Below, in pieces: positions 54,191-64,000 of a stretch of DNA of 64,000 nucleotides; position 1 is the stretch's first letter; each line of letters begins with the position of its first letter. The notes under the pieces are model-generated. The model was not told where the DNA came from and did no database searches. It worked only from the letters and a program-made list of their open reading frames with translations. Where the stretch lies: positions 181,198 through 245,197 of the forward strand of contig NZ_JAAZQK010000001.1 in the NCBI RefSeq assembly GCF_012275445.1. Reading direction: 5' to 3'. The position numbers and the translations under genes are program-made. The DNA is from Rhizobacter sp. SG703 (GTDB lineage: Bacteria > Pseudomonadota > Gammaproteobacteria > Burkholderiales > Burkholderiaceae_C).

Positions 54191-55137
54191 CACTGGCGAT
54201 CGACCAGTCGCGCCGCTTCCCGCTGGTCATCGCGGCGAACCGCGACGAATTCTTCAAGCGCCCCACCGCGCGCCTCGCCTGGTGGTCGCCGGGTGCCGAC
54301 CGGCCCGACATCCTCGGCGGGCGCGACCTCGAAGCCGGCGGCACCTGGCTCGGCCTGACGGCCGCCGGGCGCCTGGCCTTCGTCACCAACGTGCGCGATC
54401 CGTCGCGCCAGGACCCGCAGGCCCCTTCGCGCGGCGACATCGTGCCGCGCTGGCTGTCGGGCGAGCTGCAGACCGACCGCTTCTGGATGCGCACCGCGCT
54501 GGCCGGCTACAACGGCTTCAACCTGGTGGCCGCCGATTTCCAGCGCGGCGAATGCTTCTGGGCGTCGAGCCACGAGGTGCATCCGGTGCGGCTCGAACGC
54601 GGGCTGTTCGGCCTGTCGAACGGCCGGCTCGATGCGCCGTGGCCCAAGGTCGACCTGCTGAAGGCGCGCGTCGATGCGGCGCTGTCGGCGAGCGACACGG
54701 TCGACGCGCTCGGCAGCCGGCTGTTCGAGGCGCTCGGCGACCGCACGCTGGCCGACGACGCGCTGCTGCCGTCGACCGGCGTGTCGCCCGATTGGGAGAA
54801 GCTGCTGTCGGCCGCGTTCATCCGCACGCCGGACGGCAGCTACGGCACCCGCTGCTCGACGCTGGTGATCACCGAGCGCGTCAACAAGCGGCTCGTCACG
54901 CACGTGCTCGAGCGCACCTACGCCGCCAGCGGCGGCATGGCGCTGCTGCGCCGCTCGACGCTGAAGGACTGGCCGCCGCGCTACAGCGAAGCGCCGCCGG
55001 CCGAGGCCTCCGCGCAGGGCAGCGTCGACGAGGCGGACGACCCGTCGAACAGCGGCGCCGCCGTGCCGCGCAAGACGCGGGTTCGCAGCCTGCTGAAGCC
55101 CGAGCGACCGCGCCGCAACCGGCTGGCCGGCGACTGA
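54178..55137 (+). CDS. TANGO2/NRDE family protein
   Basis: A 319-residue protein starting MCLVALAI with Cys2, typical of the N-terminal nucleophile-like fold of this family. The diagnostic NRDE motif is in VIAANRDEFFKRPT (about residues 18-31), followed by LGGRDLEAGGTWLGLT, AFVTNVRDP and GTRCSTLVI near the end. Proteins of this family are linked to heme or lipid homeostasis, but the bacterial role is unsettled. A basic tail (KPERPRRNRLAGD) is extra. It converges with a Bug-family gene whose stop lies two bases away. Confidence 0.9.
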   Translation: MCLVALAIDQSRRFPLVIAANRDEFFKRPTARLAWWSPGADRPDILGGRDLEAGGTWLGLTAAGRLAFVTNVRDPSRQDPQAPSRGDIVPRWLSGELQTDRFWMRTALAGYNGFNLVAADFQRGECFWASSHEVHPVRLERGLFGLSNGRLDAPWPKVDLLKARVDAALSASDTVDALGSRLFEALGDRTLADDALLPSTGVSPDWEKLLSAAFIRTPDGSYGTRCSTLVITERVNKRLVTHVLERTYAASGGMALLRRSTLKDWPPRYSEAPPAEASAQGSVDEADDPSNSGAAVPRKTRVRSLLKPERPRRNRLAGD

Positions 55138-55138
55138 A

Positions 55139-56158
55139 TCACACCGCGGCGAACCCGAGCGCCTTCACGACGGCGCCCCAGCGTTCGGTGTCGCGCCGCT
55201 GCAAGGCCGCCAGTTCGGCCGCGGACGACCCGGCCGGATCGAAGCCCATCCGCGCCAGCATCGCGACCACCTGCGCATCGTCGAGCGCGCCGCGCAATGC
55301 GGCATTCGCACGCTGCACGACCTGCGGCCCGGCGCCGCCCGGCAGGTAGAACGCATACCAGCCGTCGGCGACGATGTCCTTCAGGCCCTGCTCGACGAAG
55401 GTCGGCACCTCCGGTACAAAGCGGCTTCGCCGTGACCCGCACACGCCCAGCAGGCGGATCGGTCCGGCCTGCAGGTGCGGCAACATGTCGCCCAGCGGTG
55501 TGCAGACCGCAGCGACCTGCCCGCCCATCAGGTCGACGATGGCGGGCCGGCTGCCGCGGTACGGCACGTGGCGCAGCGGCAGGTTGCCGGCGCGAGCCAG
55601 CATCTCGCCGACGAAGTGGGTCGACGAGCCGGTGGCCGGGCTGCCGAAGTTGGCCAGTTCCGGATGGGCCCGCGCCCACGCGATGAAATCCGCCAGCGTC
55701 TGCACCGACGCATCGACCTGCGGCCCGACCGCGAACGCCAGGTCGAAGGTGCAGGCCAGCGACACGGGGGCGACGTCGCGCAGCGGGTCGTACGGCAGCT
55801 GCCTGTAGGTGTGCGGAAAAAGCGTCAGCATCGACGACGGCGTCAGCAGCAGCGTGCTGCCGTCCGCCGGCGCGGTCTTCATCGACAGCAGCGCCAGCTG
55901 GCCGCCGGCGCCGATCCTGTTGTCGACCAGCGCCGTGCGCGCATGCGTGCCGTGCAGCGATTCGGCCACGCTGCGGGCGAGCAGGTCGCCGGAGCCGCCG
56001 GCCGCGAACCCGATGACGATGCGCAGCGTCTCGATCGGCGGGCCGATCGGCACCGGCTTGTCGCCGGGCGGTCCGGCCCGGGCGACGCCGCGGGCGAACC
56101 ACGCGGCCCCGAGGGCGGCTCCGGCGTGGCCGAGGAACTGTCGACGCGTCGTGTCCAT
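55139..56158 (-). CDS. Tat-exported Bug-family (TctC) solute receptor
   Basis: A 339-residue periplasmic binding protein. Unlike the Bug protein at 37452 it has a twin-arginine leader (TTRRQFLGHAGAALG, cleavage near ARAG). The family motifs are present: LRIVIGFAAGGSGDLLARSV, ALVDNRIGAGGQLAL, DGSTLLLTPSS, HVPYRGSRPAIVDLMGG and VPEVPTFVEQG. The ligand is unknown. It is 14 bases downstream of the stop-to-start junction with the hybrid kinase gene and may be co-transcribed with it, possibly presenting a ligand to it, though that is speculation. Confidence 0.91.
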   Translation of the reverse strand: MDTTRRQFLGHAGAALGAAWFARGVARAGPPGDKPVPIGPPIETLRIVIGFAAGGSGDLLARSVAESLHGTHARTALVDNRIGAGGQLALLSMKTAPADGSTLLLTPSSMLTLFPHTYRQLPYDPLRDVAPVSLACTFDLAFAVGPQVDASVQTLADFIAWARAHPELANFGSPATGSSTHFVGEMLARAGNLPLRHVPYRGSRPAIVDLMGGQVAAVCTPLGDMLPHLQAGPIRLLGVCGSRRSRFVPEVPTFVEQGLKDIVADGWYAFYLPGGAGPQVVQRANAALRGALDDAQVVAMLARMGFDPAGSSAAELAALQRRDTERWGAVVKALGFAAV

Positions 56159-56171
56159 GGCAACTCTCCTG

Positions 56172-59108
56172 TCAGCGGCCCACCTCGTTCAGCAAGGCCT
56201 GGATCCGCTTGAATTCGAACCGCGCGGCCATCGCCGCGAGGGCGTCGGCGGTGTCGGCATCGCCGGGCCGGATCTCTTGCAGCGTCTGCCCGATGGACTG
56301 CGGGTCGCCGTGATCGAGCGCGCTGCGCAGCCGGGCCAGCAGTGGCTGCGGCAGCTGCGCGAGCCGTTGCCGGTCGAGCACCGCGTCGGCGGGCGCGGCC
56401 GGCTGCGCTTCATGCTCGTAGCGCAGGCCGAGGTGCCGGCCGATCATCTCCAGCAGCGCCTCTTCCTTGAACGGCTTGCCGAGAAAGTCGTCGCAACCCA
56501 GGCGCAGGAACTCCTCGCGCTGTTCGTCGAAGCTGCTGGCGGTCAATGCGATCACCAGCGTGCCGCCGGGTCCGGCCTTCACCCGCCGCGTGGCTTCACG
56601 GCCGTCCATCACCGGCATGCGCATGTCCATCAGGATCAGCTGCGGCGCCCACTGCTGCCAGAGTTCCACCGCTTCGCGCCCGTTGGCCGCCTCGCGGACC
56701 GCAAAGCCCAGCGGCTGCAGCAGCCGGACCAGCAGTGCCCGGCCGTCGGCCAGGTCGTCGACGACCAGGATGCGCTGTTGCGGCGTGCCCGCGGCCAGCG
56801 CGACGGCCCGGCCCGGCGCCGCCGGGGCGTCCGCCGCCGTGCCCTCGTCGCGCACGCGCACCGGGATCTCGAACTGCGCCGTCGTGCCCCGGCCGGGTTC
56901 GCTCTCCATCCGCAGTTCGCCGCCCATCAGCTGCACGAAGCCGCGGCTGATGGCCAGGCCCAGGCCGGTGCCCTCGGCCGCCTGCCGGCCGGCCTGGGCC
57001 TGCACGAAGGCCTCGCCGAGCGTGCGCAGTTCGGCCGCGGCAATGCCGACGCCGGTGTCGGTGACGCCGACCTGCAGCCAGCCGTCGCCGACCATCCGGA
57101 CCGCCAGCGTCACGCTGCCCTGCGCGGTGAACTTGATCGCATTGCCCAGCAGGTTGACCAGCACCTGCCGCAGCTTCAGCACATCGGCCTCCACGTGCGG
57201 CGGCAACCCCGGCGCGGCCTCCACCACGAGGCGCAGGCCCTTCTGCCGCGCACCCAGCGAGAACACCTCTTCCAGCTCGTGCAGCACCACCGCCAGGTTG
57301 AAGCCGACCGGCTTCACGCTCATGTGGCCGGCCTCGATCTTCGACAGCTCCAGCACCTGGTTGATCACCTGGTACAGGTGCTCGCCGCTGGACAGCACGA
57401 CGCCCACGTCGCGGCGCGCGCGCTCGCCCAGGCTGGCGTCGCGCATCAGCAGGCGCGAGAAGCCCAGCATCGCGTTCAACGGCGAGCGCAGTTCGTGGCT
57501 CATGCTCGCCAGGAACACGCTCTTCGCGCGGTTGGCCGCCGCCTCCGCGTCGGCGCGGCGCGCCTCGGCCTCGGCCAGCGCGCGGTTGTAGTCGGCGTCG
57601 GCCTTCGCGCGCTCCGTCTCGAAGCGCACCTGCATCGCCGCCGCCAGGTCGGTTGCCTTCTTCGACTGGATGCGCACGCGGGTCGCCATCGCGCGCCGCT
57701 CGAGCGCGAGCGCCCTCGCCAGGTCGCCGGCGGCTTCGTACTCCCGCGACAGCTCGCTGCACAGCTCGTCGGACACCGTCTTGCCTTCGGTGCCTTCGTC
57801 GATCGCGAGCGCCTGTTCCAGGTAGTGGATCGTGCCGGTCGCCGCGCTCGATCCGGCCGGCGGCGGCAACTGGTGCTCGCGGGCGATCGTGGCCAGCGCC
57901 TGCAGGCAGGCAGCCTGCCGCCAGCGCACGCCGGCCTTCACGTGGATCGCGATCGCCTCCTCGATCGCGGCGACGGCCTCGCCGCGGCGCCGAAAGCGCG
58001 ACAGCACCAGCGACTTGCCGCGCAGCGCATCGGCCAGGTACCAGGTGCTGCGGCCGGCCCGCCGCTCGATCTCCTCGCTGACCGCATAGGCATCGGCCGC
58101 CGCCGCGTACTCGCCGAGGCTGACGCAGACGTCGCCCAGCAGCGTCGAGGCAATCGTGTGGAAGTTGCCGGTGCGCGCGCCCGAGCCGGCCAGCGCCTCG
58201 TTCAGCCACGCGCGCGCCGCCTCCGAGCGGCCCATCCGGTGCAGCGCCATGCCCATCCACGACAGGCTCAGCGTCAGCGTGGCCGGCCAGCCGGTCCTGC
58301 GGGCCAGCGCGACAGCGCGTTCCGCCCACTCCAGCCCCTGCGCCGGGTCGTTCAGGTTGATGAAGGCCCGGGTGACATTGCCGGCCACGATGATCGCCGT
58401 GCGCAATTGCCCAGCCACCAGCGCCAGCGAGAACGCGCGCTGGTTGACCGCGATCTCCTGCGCCAGCTCACCGCGGAACTGCGCGAACCAGCCGTTCGTC
58501 ACCGCGATCCGCGCGTCGAGCCCGGCATGGCCCGACGGCGGGGCGGCACCGAGCACCGCGGCCCAGCGCGCGACCGCCGCCGCCGGCTCCTGCATGAACT
58601 GGCCGAGCGCCAGGCTGGCCTCGGCACAGCGCAGGCGCAGCTCGTCGCCGGCGCTGCGGTAGGCGGCCTGCGATTCGGCGAAACAGGCGTTGGCACGCGC
58701 CGGTTCGTCGGCATGAAATTGAAGCAGCATGGCCAGCGCGAGCCAGGCGTCGCCGGCCCCGGTGGCGTCGCCGATCGCGGCGAATCGCTCGCGCGCCTGC
58801 GACAAAAGCTGTTTCGCGGGCTCCAGCTCGGCGAACAGCCAGCGGGCTTCGCCCTCGACCAGCATCAGCCGCGCCTGGCAGCGGACCCGCTCGGTGTCGT
58901 CGCCGGCGGTCGTGTCCGGCGCGGCCGCACCGGCGGCCAGCAACGCCTGCGCCTCGTGCACCAGCAGCAACGCGCGCCGCGTGTCGCGTTGGCGCAGGTA
59001 CCAGGCCAGCGCGGTCAGGCAAGGCAAACGCGAGCCACCATCGACGACGGCCAACTGCCGCTCAAGACCTTGAACGTCGTGATCCGCCCCGAAGTAGTCA
59101 AGGTCCAT
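56172..59108 (-). CDS. Cytoplasmic TPR-containing hybrid histidine kinase
   Basis: A 978-residue protein with no membrane helix. Residues about 20-470 form a long TPR-like helical array (repeats such as RSEAARAWLNEALAG and YLEQALAIDEG). A coiled coil then leads to HisKA with FLASMSHELRSPLNAMLGFSRLL (phosphorylated His), an HATPase domain ([27 protein letters not shown]) and a receiver with Asp in LILMDMRMPVMDGREA. The last 80 residues are a helical region that may be an Hpt remnant but lacks a clear histidine motif. An ATG at 59156 is a possible longer start. The input signal is unknown. Confidence 0.92.
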   Translation of the reverse strand: MDLDYFGADHDVQGLERQLAVVDGGSRLPCLTALAWYLRQRDTRRALLLVHEAQALLAAGAAAPDTTAGDDTERVRCQARLMLVEGEARWLFAELEPAKQLLSQARERFAAIGDATGAGDAWLALAMLLQFHADEPARANACFAESQAAYRSAGDELRLRCAEASLALGQFMQEPAAAVARWAAVLGAAPPSGHAGLDARIAVTNGWFAQFRGELAQEIAVNQRAFSLALVAGQLRTAIIVAGNVTRAFINLNDPAQGLEWAERAVALARRTGWPATLTLSLSWMGMALHRMGRSEAARAWLNEALAGSGARTGNFHTIASTLLGDVCVSLGEYAAAADAYAVSEEIERRAGRSTWYLADALRGKSLVLSRFRRRGEAVAAIEEAIAIHVKAGVRWRQAACLQALATIAREHQLPPPAGSSAATGTIHYLEQALAIDEGTEGKTVSDELCSELSREYEAAGDLARALALERRAMATRVRIQSKKATDLAAAMQVRFETERAKADADYNRALAEAEARRADAEAAANRAKSVFLASMSHELRSPLNAMLGFSRLLMRDASLGERARRDVGVVLSSGEHLYQVINQVLELSKIEAGHMSVKPVGFNLAVVLHELEEVFSLGARQKGLRLVVEAAPGLPPHVEADVLKLRQVLVNLLGNAIKFTAQGSVTLAVRMVGDGWLQVGVTDTGVGIAAAELRTLGEAFVQAQAGRQAAEGTGLGLAISRGFVQLMGGELRMESEPGRGTTAQFEIPVRVRDEGTAADAPAAPGRAVALAAGTPQQRILVVDDLADGRALLVRLLQPLGFAVREAANGREAVELWQQWAPQLILMDMRMPVMDGREATRRVKAGPGGTLVIALTASSFDEQREEFLRLGCDDFLGKPFKEEALLEMIGRHLGLRYEHEAQPAAPADAVLDRQRLAQLPQPLLARLRSALDHGDPQSIGQTLQEIRPGDADTADALAAMAARFEFKRIQALLNEVGR

Positions 59109-59236
59109 CGAGCGCCTGCCGGGAAACAACGGTCGAGGTATACGCGCCGGCGCCATCGCTCACAACGGTGGTTGCGCCGACATCCCCCCTGATCGAACGG
59201 GCGCCGGCGTCTGACGGATGCCCGTCGACGGCAGCG

Positions 59237-60094
59237 TCAGAGCGTCCGCACCATCTCGATGTGCGGAATGTCGACCTCCTCGAACACCGGCCCGCGCGGG
59301 GCGAAACCGGCCCGCAGGTAGAACGCCTCGGCCGAGGTCTGCGCATGCAGCACCGCTTCGCGGTAGCCCTGCTCGCGCGCCGCCTTCATCAGCGCATCGA
59401 GCACCGCGCGCCCGACGCCGCTGCCGCGCATCGCCTGCGTGACCGCCATGCGGCCGATCTTCGCGACGCCCGGCACATGCTCCAGCAGCCGGCCGGTCGC
59501 GAGCGCCGCGCCGAAATGGTTGTAGGCGACGGCATGCAGGCAGTCGGCGTCGGCATCGTCCCATTCGCGCTCCGGCGGGATGCGCTGCTCCTCGACGAAC
59601 ACCTCGGTGCGGATGCGCTGGGCATCGCGCCCCAGCTCGGCCCACCGGCCGACGCGCACCGCCACCATCGGCTTGCCGGCCTCGAAATCCTGCAGCAGCT
59701 CGCGCAGTTCCTGCGGCACCGGCTTCGAGGTGTGCGCGACCGGGTCGGCGAACACGTAGACCAGCTCGGCGCTGACCAGCAGCTGGTCCTGCCGGAAGGC
59801 GGCCGCGCTGAACACCATCGACGAGGTGCCGATGCGCCCGCAGCGCACGCCGATGTCGAGCACGTCGTCGTAGCGCGCCGAGCCTTCGTACTCGACCGTG
59901 CTCTTGCGCACGAACAGGTCGCCGCCCAGGTAGTGCATCGTCGACGCATACGGCATCGCCAGCGCCCGCCAGTAACCGGCGACCGCGGTGTCGAAGTACA
60001 TCAGGTAGTGGCCGTTGAAGACGATCTGCTGCAGGTCGACTTCGGCCCAGCGCACGCGCAGCCGTTCGAGGAATCGGAAATCGGTGCGCTTCAT
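59237..60094 (-). CDS. Thioesterase-acetyltransferase fusion (4HBT/YbgC plus GNAT)
   Basis: A 285-residue two-domain protein. Residues 1-135 are a hotdog thioesterase of the YbgC/4-hydroxybenzoyl-CoA type (RVRWAEVDLQQIVFNGHYLMYFD, with the catalytic Asp replaced by the EVD/NGHY arrangement, and YEGSARYDDVLDIGVR). Residues 145-285 are a GNAT acyltransferase (FVEEQRIPPEREWDDADAD, GRMAVTQAMRGSGVGRAVLDAL, HAQTSAEAFYLRAGF). Each domain usually exists alone; the fusion suggests the same acyl-CoA pool or substrate. Its ATG overlaps the stop of the esterase gene. Confidence 0.9.
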   Translation of the reverse strand: MKRTDFRFLERLRVRWAEVDLQQIVFNGHYLMYFDTAVAGYWRALAMPYASTMHYLGGDLFVRKSTVEYEGSARYDDVLDIGVRCGRIGTSSMVFSAAAFRQDQLLVSAELVYVFADPVAHTSKPVPQELRELLQDFEAGKPMVAVRVGRWAELGRDAQRIRTEVFVEEQRIPPEREWDDADADCLHAVAYNHFGAALATGRLLEHVPGVAKIGRMAVTQAMRGSGVGRAVLDALMKAAREQGYREAVLHAQTSAEAFYLRAGFAPRGPVFEEVDIPHIEMVRTL

Positions 60095-61002
60095 GGGATC
60101 AAGGCCTTCTTCAGTGCGGCGGCGATGGCGTCCTGCGCGGCGACGGCTTCGTCGAGCTCGCGCGCCATCTTGATGAAATCGTGCGTGACGCCGCGGTACA
60201 GCTCCAGTTCGACGCCGACGCCGGCGGCGCGCAGCCGGTCGGCGTAGGCAACGCCCTCGTCGACCAGCGGATCGCATTCGGCCAGCACCACGCAGGCCGG
60301 CGCGACGCCGTCGAGATCGGGGGCATTCAGCGGTGCGAAGCGCCAGTCGCCGCGGTCGGCATGGGCGATGTAGTGACCGAAGAACCACTCGATGCCGCGC
60401 GCGTCGAGCAGGAAGCCTTCGGCGAACTCGCGGTGCGACGGGGTGTCGGAATAGGCCGTCGTGCCCGGCGTGATCAGCACCTGCAGCGCGAGCGGCAGGC
60501 CGATGTCGCGCGCATGGATCGCGCTGACCGCCGCCAGCGTGCCGCCGGCGCTGTCGCCGGCGACGGCCAGGCGGCGCGCGTCCAGCCCCAGCGTCCCGGC
60601 ATGCGCGGCCAGCCATGCGAGCGCCGCCCAGGCGTCGTCCACCGCGGTCGGGAAGCGGTGCTCCGGCGCCAGCCGGTAGTCGATCGCGACCACCGCGGTG
60701 CCGCTGCGCAGCGCGAACTGGCGGCACAGGCTGTCGTGGGTTTCGAGGTTGCCGATCGTGAAGCCGCCGCCGTGCAGGTACATCGTCAGCGGCAGCCGGC
60801 CGGTCGACGGCGCGTAGAGCCGGGCCCGCAACGGCGTGCCATCGGCGGCCGGCAGCGTGAAGTCCTCGACGCGCGCCAGCGGCGCCCGCGGCGGGTCGAT
60901 GGTTTCGGCGGCCGCGGTGTAGACCTCGCGGGCCTGCGCGACCGGCATGGTGTGGAACGGGGGACGCTTGGCGCGGCTGATGCGATACAGCAGGCTGCTC
61001 AT
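60091..61002 (-). CDS. HSL-family alpha/beta hydrolase (esterase/lipase)
   Basis: A 303-residue esterase of the hormone-sensitive-lipase type. The oxyanion motif is LHGGGFTIGN (about residues 72-81), the nucleophile Ser is in VAGDSAGGTLAA, the acid is in ECDPLVDEG and the His in GVTHDFIKM. VVAIDYRLAPEHRFP is the usual segment after the oxyanion hole. It hydrolyses short-chain esters; the natural substrate is unknown. The start at 61002 is chosen; a longer one at 61071 exists. It is coupled by ATGA overlap to the thioesterase-GNAT fusion. Confidence 0.92.
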   Translation of the reverse strand: MSSLLYRISRAKRPPFHTMPVAQAREVYTAAAETIDPPRAPLARVEDFTLPAADGTPLRARLYAPSTGRLPLTMYLHGGGFTIGNLETHDSLCRQFALRSGTAVVAIDYRLAPEHRFPTAVDDAWAALAWLAAHAGTLGLDARRLAVAGDSAGGTLAAVSAIHARDIGLPLALQVLITPGTTAYSDTPSHREFAEGFLLDARGIEWFFGHYIAHADRGDWRFAPLNAPDLDGVAPACVVLAECDPLVDEGVAYADRLRAAGVGVELELYRGVTHDFIKMARELDEAVAAQDAIAAALKKALIP

Positions 61003-61085
61003 CGCGGGGGTCAGGGGATGCGAGCTCACGGGGGGCGAGTGTGCCAGAGCATACTGGCCGGTCCATCGCAAACTCGTGGTCCGCC

Positions 61086-62234
61086 ATGGCCTTCATCTAC
61101 TACCTCACGCAGATCCAGCTCGACTTCGGCGCGCTCGCGCTGCTGCCGGCCGAATGCGAGCGCATCGGCATCGGCAAGCCGCTGGTCGTCACCGACGCCG
61201 GGGTGCGCGCGGCCGGCGTGCTGGACCAGGCGCTGGCGGCACTCGGCACCCTGCCCCATGCGGTGTTCGACGGCACGCCGTTCAACCCGACCGAGGCGGC
61301 GGTGCGTTCGGCGGTGCAGGTCTGGCGCGACCACGGCTGCGACGGGCTGATCGCGGTCGGGGGCGGCTCGAGCATGGACCTGGCCAAGGGCGTCGCGATC
61401 GCAGCGACGCACGACGGCCCGATGAAGACCTACGCGACCATCGAAGGCGGCAGCACGAAGATCAGCGACCGCGTCGCGCCGGTGATCGCGGTGCCGACGA
61501 CCGCCGGCACCGGCAGCGAGGTCGCGCGCGGCGCGATCGTGATCGTCGACGACGGCCGCAAGCTCGGCTTCCACAACTGGAACCTGCTGCCGCGCGCGGC
61601 GATCTGCGACCCGGCGCTGACGCTCGGCCTGCCGCCGCTGCTGACGGCGGCGACCGGCATGGACGCGATCGCGCATTGCATGGAGACCTTCATGGCGCCG
61701 GCGGTGAACCCGCCGGCCGACGGCATCGCGCTCGACGGGCTGGAGCGCGGCTGGGGCCACATCGAGCGCGCCACCCGCGACGGCCAGGACCGCGATGCCC
61801 GCTGGAACATGATGAGCGCGAGCCTGCAGGGCGCGATGGCGTTCCAGAAGGGGCTCGGCTGCGTGCATTCGCTCAGCCACAGCCTGGGCGGCGTGAACCC
61901 GAAGCTGCACCACGGCACGCTGAACGCGATGTTCCTGCCGGCGGTGCTGCGCTTCAATGCGAGCGCGGGATCGATCGTGCGCGAACGGCGGCTCGCGCGC
62001 ATGGCGCATGCGATGGGCCTGGGCGGCTGCGATGCCGAAGGCACCGAGATCGCCGATGCCGTGCGCGAGATGAACGCGCGGCTCGGACTGGCGCCGGGAC
62101 TGCGGGCGCTCGGCGTCACCGAAGACCTGTTCGAACGCGTGATCGACGGCGCGATGGTCGACCACTGCCACAAGACGAACCCGCGGCTGGCGACGCGGGA
62201 CGATTACCGGGAGATGCTGGCCGCGTCGATGTAG
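61086..62234 (+). CDS. Iron-containing (group III) alcohol dehydrogenase
   Basis: A 382-residue NAD(P)-dependent dehydrogenase. The cofactor motif GGGSSMDLAKG (about residues 96-106) and VPTTAGTGSEV are complete. Metal ligands lie in GMDAIAHCMETFM and LGCVHSLSHSLGG ... HHGTLNAMFLPAV. It resembles 4-hydroxybutyrate/1,3-propanediol-type and related dehydrogenases; the substrate is not evident. It is divergent from the esterase gene with an 83-bp gap. Confidence 0.93.
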   Translation: MAFIYYLTQIQLDFGALALLPAECERIGIGKPLVVTDAGVRAAGVLDQALAALGTLPHAVFDGTPFNPTEAAVRSAVQVWRDHGCDGLIAVGGGSSMDLAKGVAIAATHDGPMKTYATIEGGSTKISDRVAPVIAVPTTAGTGSEVARGAIVIVDDGRKLGFHNWNLLPRAAICDPALTLGLPPLLTAATGMDAIAHCMETFMAPAVNPPADGIALDGLERGWGHIERATRDGQDRDARWNMMSASLQGAMAFQKGLGCVHSLSHSLGGVNPKLHHGTLNAMFLPAVLRFNASAGSIVRERRLARMAHAMGLGGCDAEGTEIADAVREMNARLGLAPGLRALGVTEDLFERVIDGAMVDHCHKTNPRLATRDDYREMLAASM

Positions 62235-62299
62235 CCGTCCGGCCCGCCGCGCTCGACGATGCGCAACACGCGCCAGCCAGCAGGCCCCCCCCGCACCGC

Positions 62300-63616
<1,317 letters not shown>

Positions 63617-63704
63617 GTCGGTCTCCGGAAGTGTGAGAGGGTGAAAAAACGAGGACTTGATGACTTCAAGGATAGAAGCCATGCGTCCGTTTCGGAAGAC
63701 TTAT

Positions 63705-63718
63705 GTCTTATATAAGAC
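63705..63718. promoter_or_regulatory. Palindrome in the aceA promoter (GTCTTATATAAGAC)
   Basis: A perfect 14-bp palindrome, 89 bp before the aceA start, preceded by a partial direct copy (AGACTTAT). The surrounding AT-rich sequence (63690-63740) is the only such patch in the gap to the next gene. It is probably the operator of a carbon-metabolism repressor or activator. Confidence 0.65.
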
Positions 63719-63948
63719 TAAAAATATTAATCAATGAAATCAATGACTTGCAGTTTCATTTTCTGGATGTGAAACCAGCTCTTCCCATCTGGAAGAAAGC
63801 AACCGTGTGGCCCCTCACGACTTGCCACAATGCGAAATGACGTTTTCTTGATGTGGAAGCTGGCGCGTGCATGGAACCGCCCGCCTCCGCTTGTCACCAA
63901 CGCGAAATGCTGCGCGGACAAGATCGCGGGCTTTCGAGGAGTGCCTTC
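63719..63948. other. 230-bp intergenic region
   Basis: No convincing gene. A 64-codon minus-strand reading frame (63727-63921) has no ribosome site or family resemblance. The region should hold the promoter of the gene starting at 63949. Confidence 0.5.
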
Positions 63949-64000
63949 GTGTCGAACCGTCGTCTGTCGAGCCGCGTGCGGCTGTCCCTGCTGGCTTGCG
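63949..64000 (+). CDS. N-terminus of an exported protein (partial, runs off the right edge)
   Basis: A GTG at 63949 is preceded by GAGGAG seven bases earlier. The 17 visible residues (MSNRRLSSRVRLSLLAC) are basic then hydrophobic, like the start of a signal peptide. Nothing can be said about function. Confidence 0.6.
   Translation, partial: MSNRRLSSRVRLSLLAC

Noticed and set aside
55809-59192. 1127-codon plus-strand frame
   Set aside because: Antisense to the TPR hybrid kinase, with Arg/Ala/Gln-rich composition typical of shadows.
63727-63921. 64-codon minus-strand frame between aceA and the right edge
   Set aside because: No ribosome site, no recognisable motif, and it occupies the expected promoter region.

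Overview
The window is about 64 kb of GC-rich DNA with tightly packed genes, many ATGA/GTGA overlaps and frequent GTG starts. Gene content points to a betaproteobacterium of the order Burkholderiales, most like the Leptothrix/Rubrivivax/Rhizobacter group. The mltG-tmk-holB-PilZ-tatD run, two Bug-type (TctC) solute receptors, ygfZ and isocitrate lyase all fit. No rRNA, tRNA, CRISPR array, transposase or integrase was seen. This placement is inferred from gene content, not from a marker-gene comparison.

Layout. (1) 1-13.5 kb is a secreted polysaccharide-degradation locus: four or five lipoproteins, a GH26-like enzyme, a clan GH-A enzyme, two GH16 enzymes, a LamG-bearing polysaccharide lyase, an amino-acid-type binding protein, and LacI and AraC regulators. 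Two identical 14-bp LacI-type operators lie before the two divergent halves of the locus. Three of the proteins share a two-cysteine beta-rich module. (2) 13.7-14.35 kb is a decayed winged-helix regulator. (3) 14.5-23.4 kb is copper/silver resistance: a P1B ATPase, small His/Met-rich exported proteins, and a CusCBA-type RND efflux system. (4) 23.5-35.7 kb looks like one functional island. It has a NarL-type response regulator with its 7TM histidine kinase, a truncated winged-helix/P-loop protein, and a six-gene lipid cluster (ACP, desaturase, fatty-acyl-AMP ligase, serine-palmitoyltransferase-like alpha-oxoamine synthase, 3-ketosphinganine-reductase-like SDR). It ends with a second, paralogous orphan histidine kinase and a Ser/Thr kinase. 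Four of its promoters carry the same palindromic box. (5) 35.8-39.7 kb holds a SRAP-family protein lacking its catalytic cysteine, a GntR regulator with a palindromic operator, a Bug receptor and a glucarate-dehydratase-like enolase.

(6) 40-46.9 kb has a small unknown protein, a ferritin-like diiron protein, a Cache/His-kinase/REC/Hpt hybrid sensor, a molybdopterin protein with a flavin reductase, and a HipA-like/DUF3037 pair. (7) 46.9-55.1 kb is mostly housekeeping: M32 carboxypeptidase, TatD, PilZ, holB, tmk, mltG, ygfZ, a DUF4936-like protein and a TANGO2/NRDE protein. (8) 55.1-64 kb has a Tat-exported Bug protein, a TPR hybrid kinase, a thioesterase-GNAT fusion, an HSL-type esterase, an iron-type alcohol dehydrogenase and isocitrate lyase with a palindromic promoter site. 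A new gene begins at the right edge.

The main candidate for an undescribed system is the 23.5-35.7 kb island. It joins ACP-dependent sphingoid-like lipid synthesis to two related membrane kinases, a response regulator and a Ser/Thr kinase. The shared box is centred near -42 or near -60 to -65 relative to matching -10 elements. Its function and the box are inferences from sequence.
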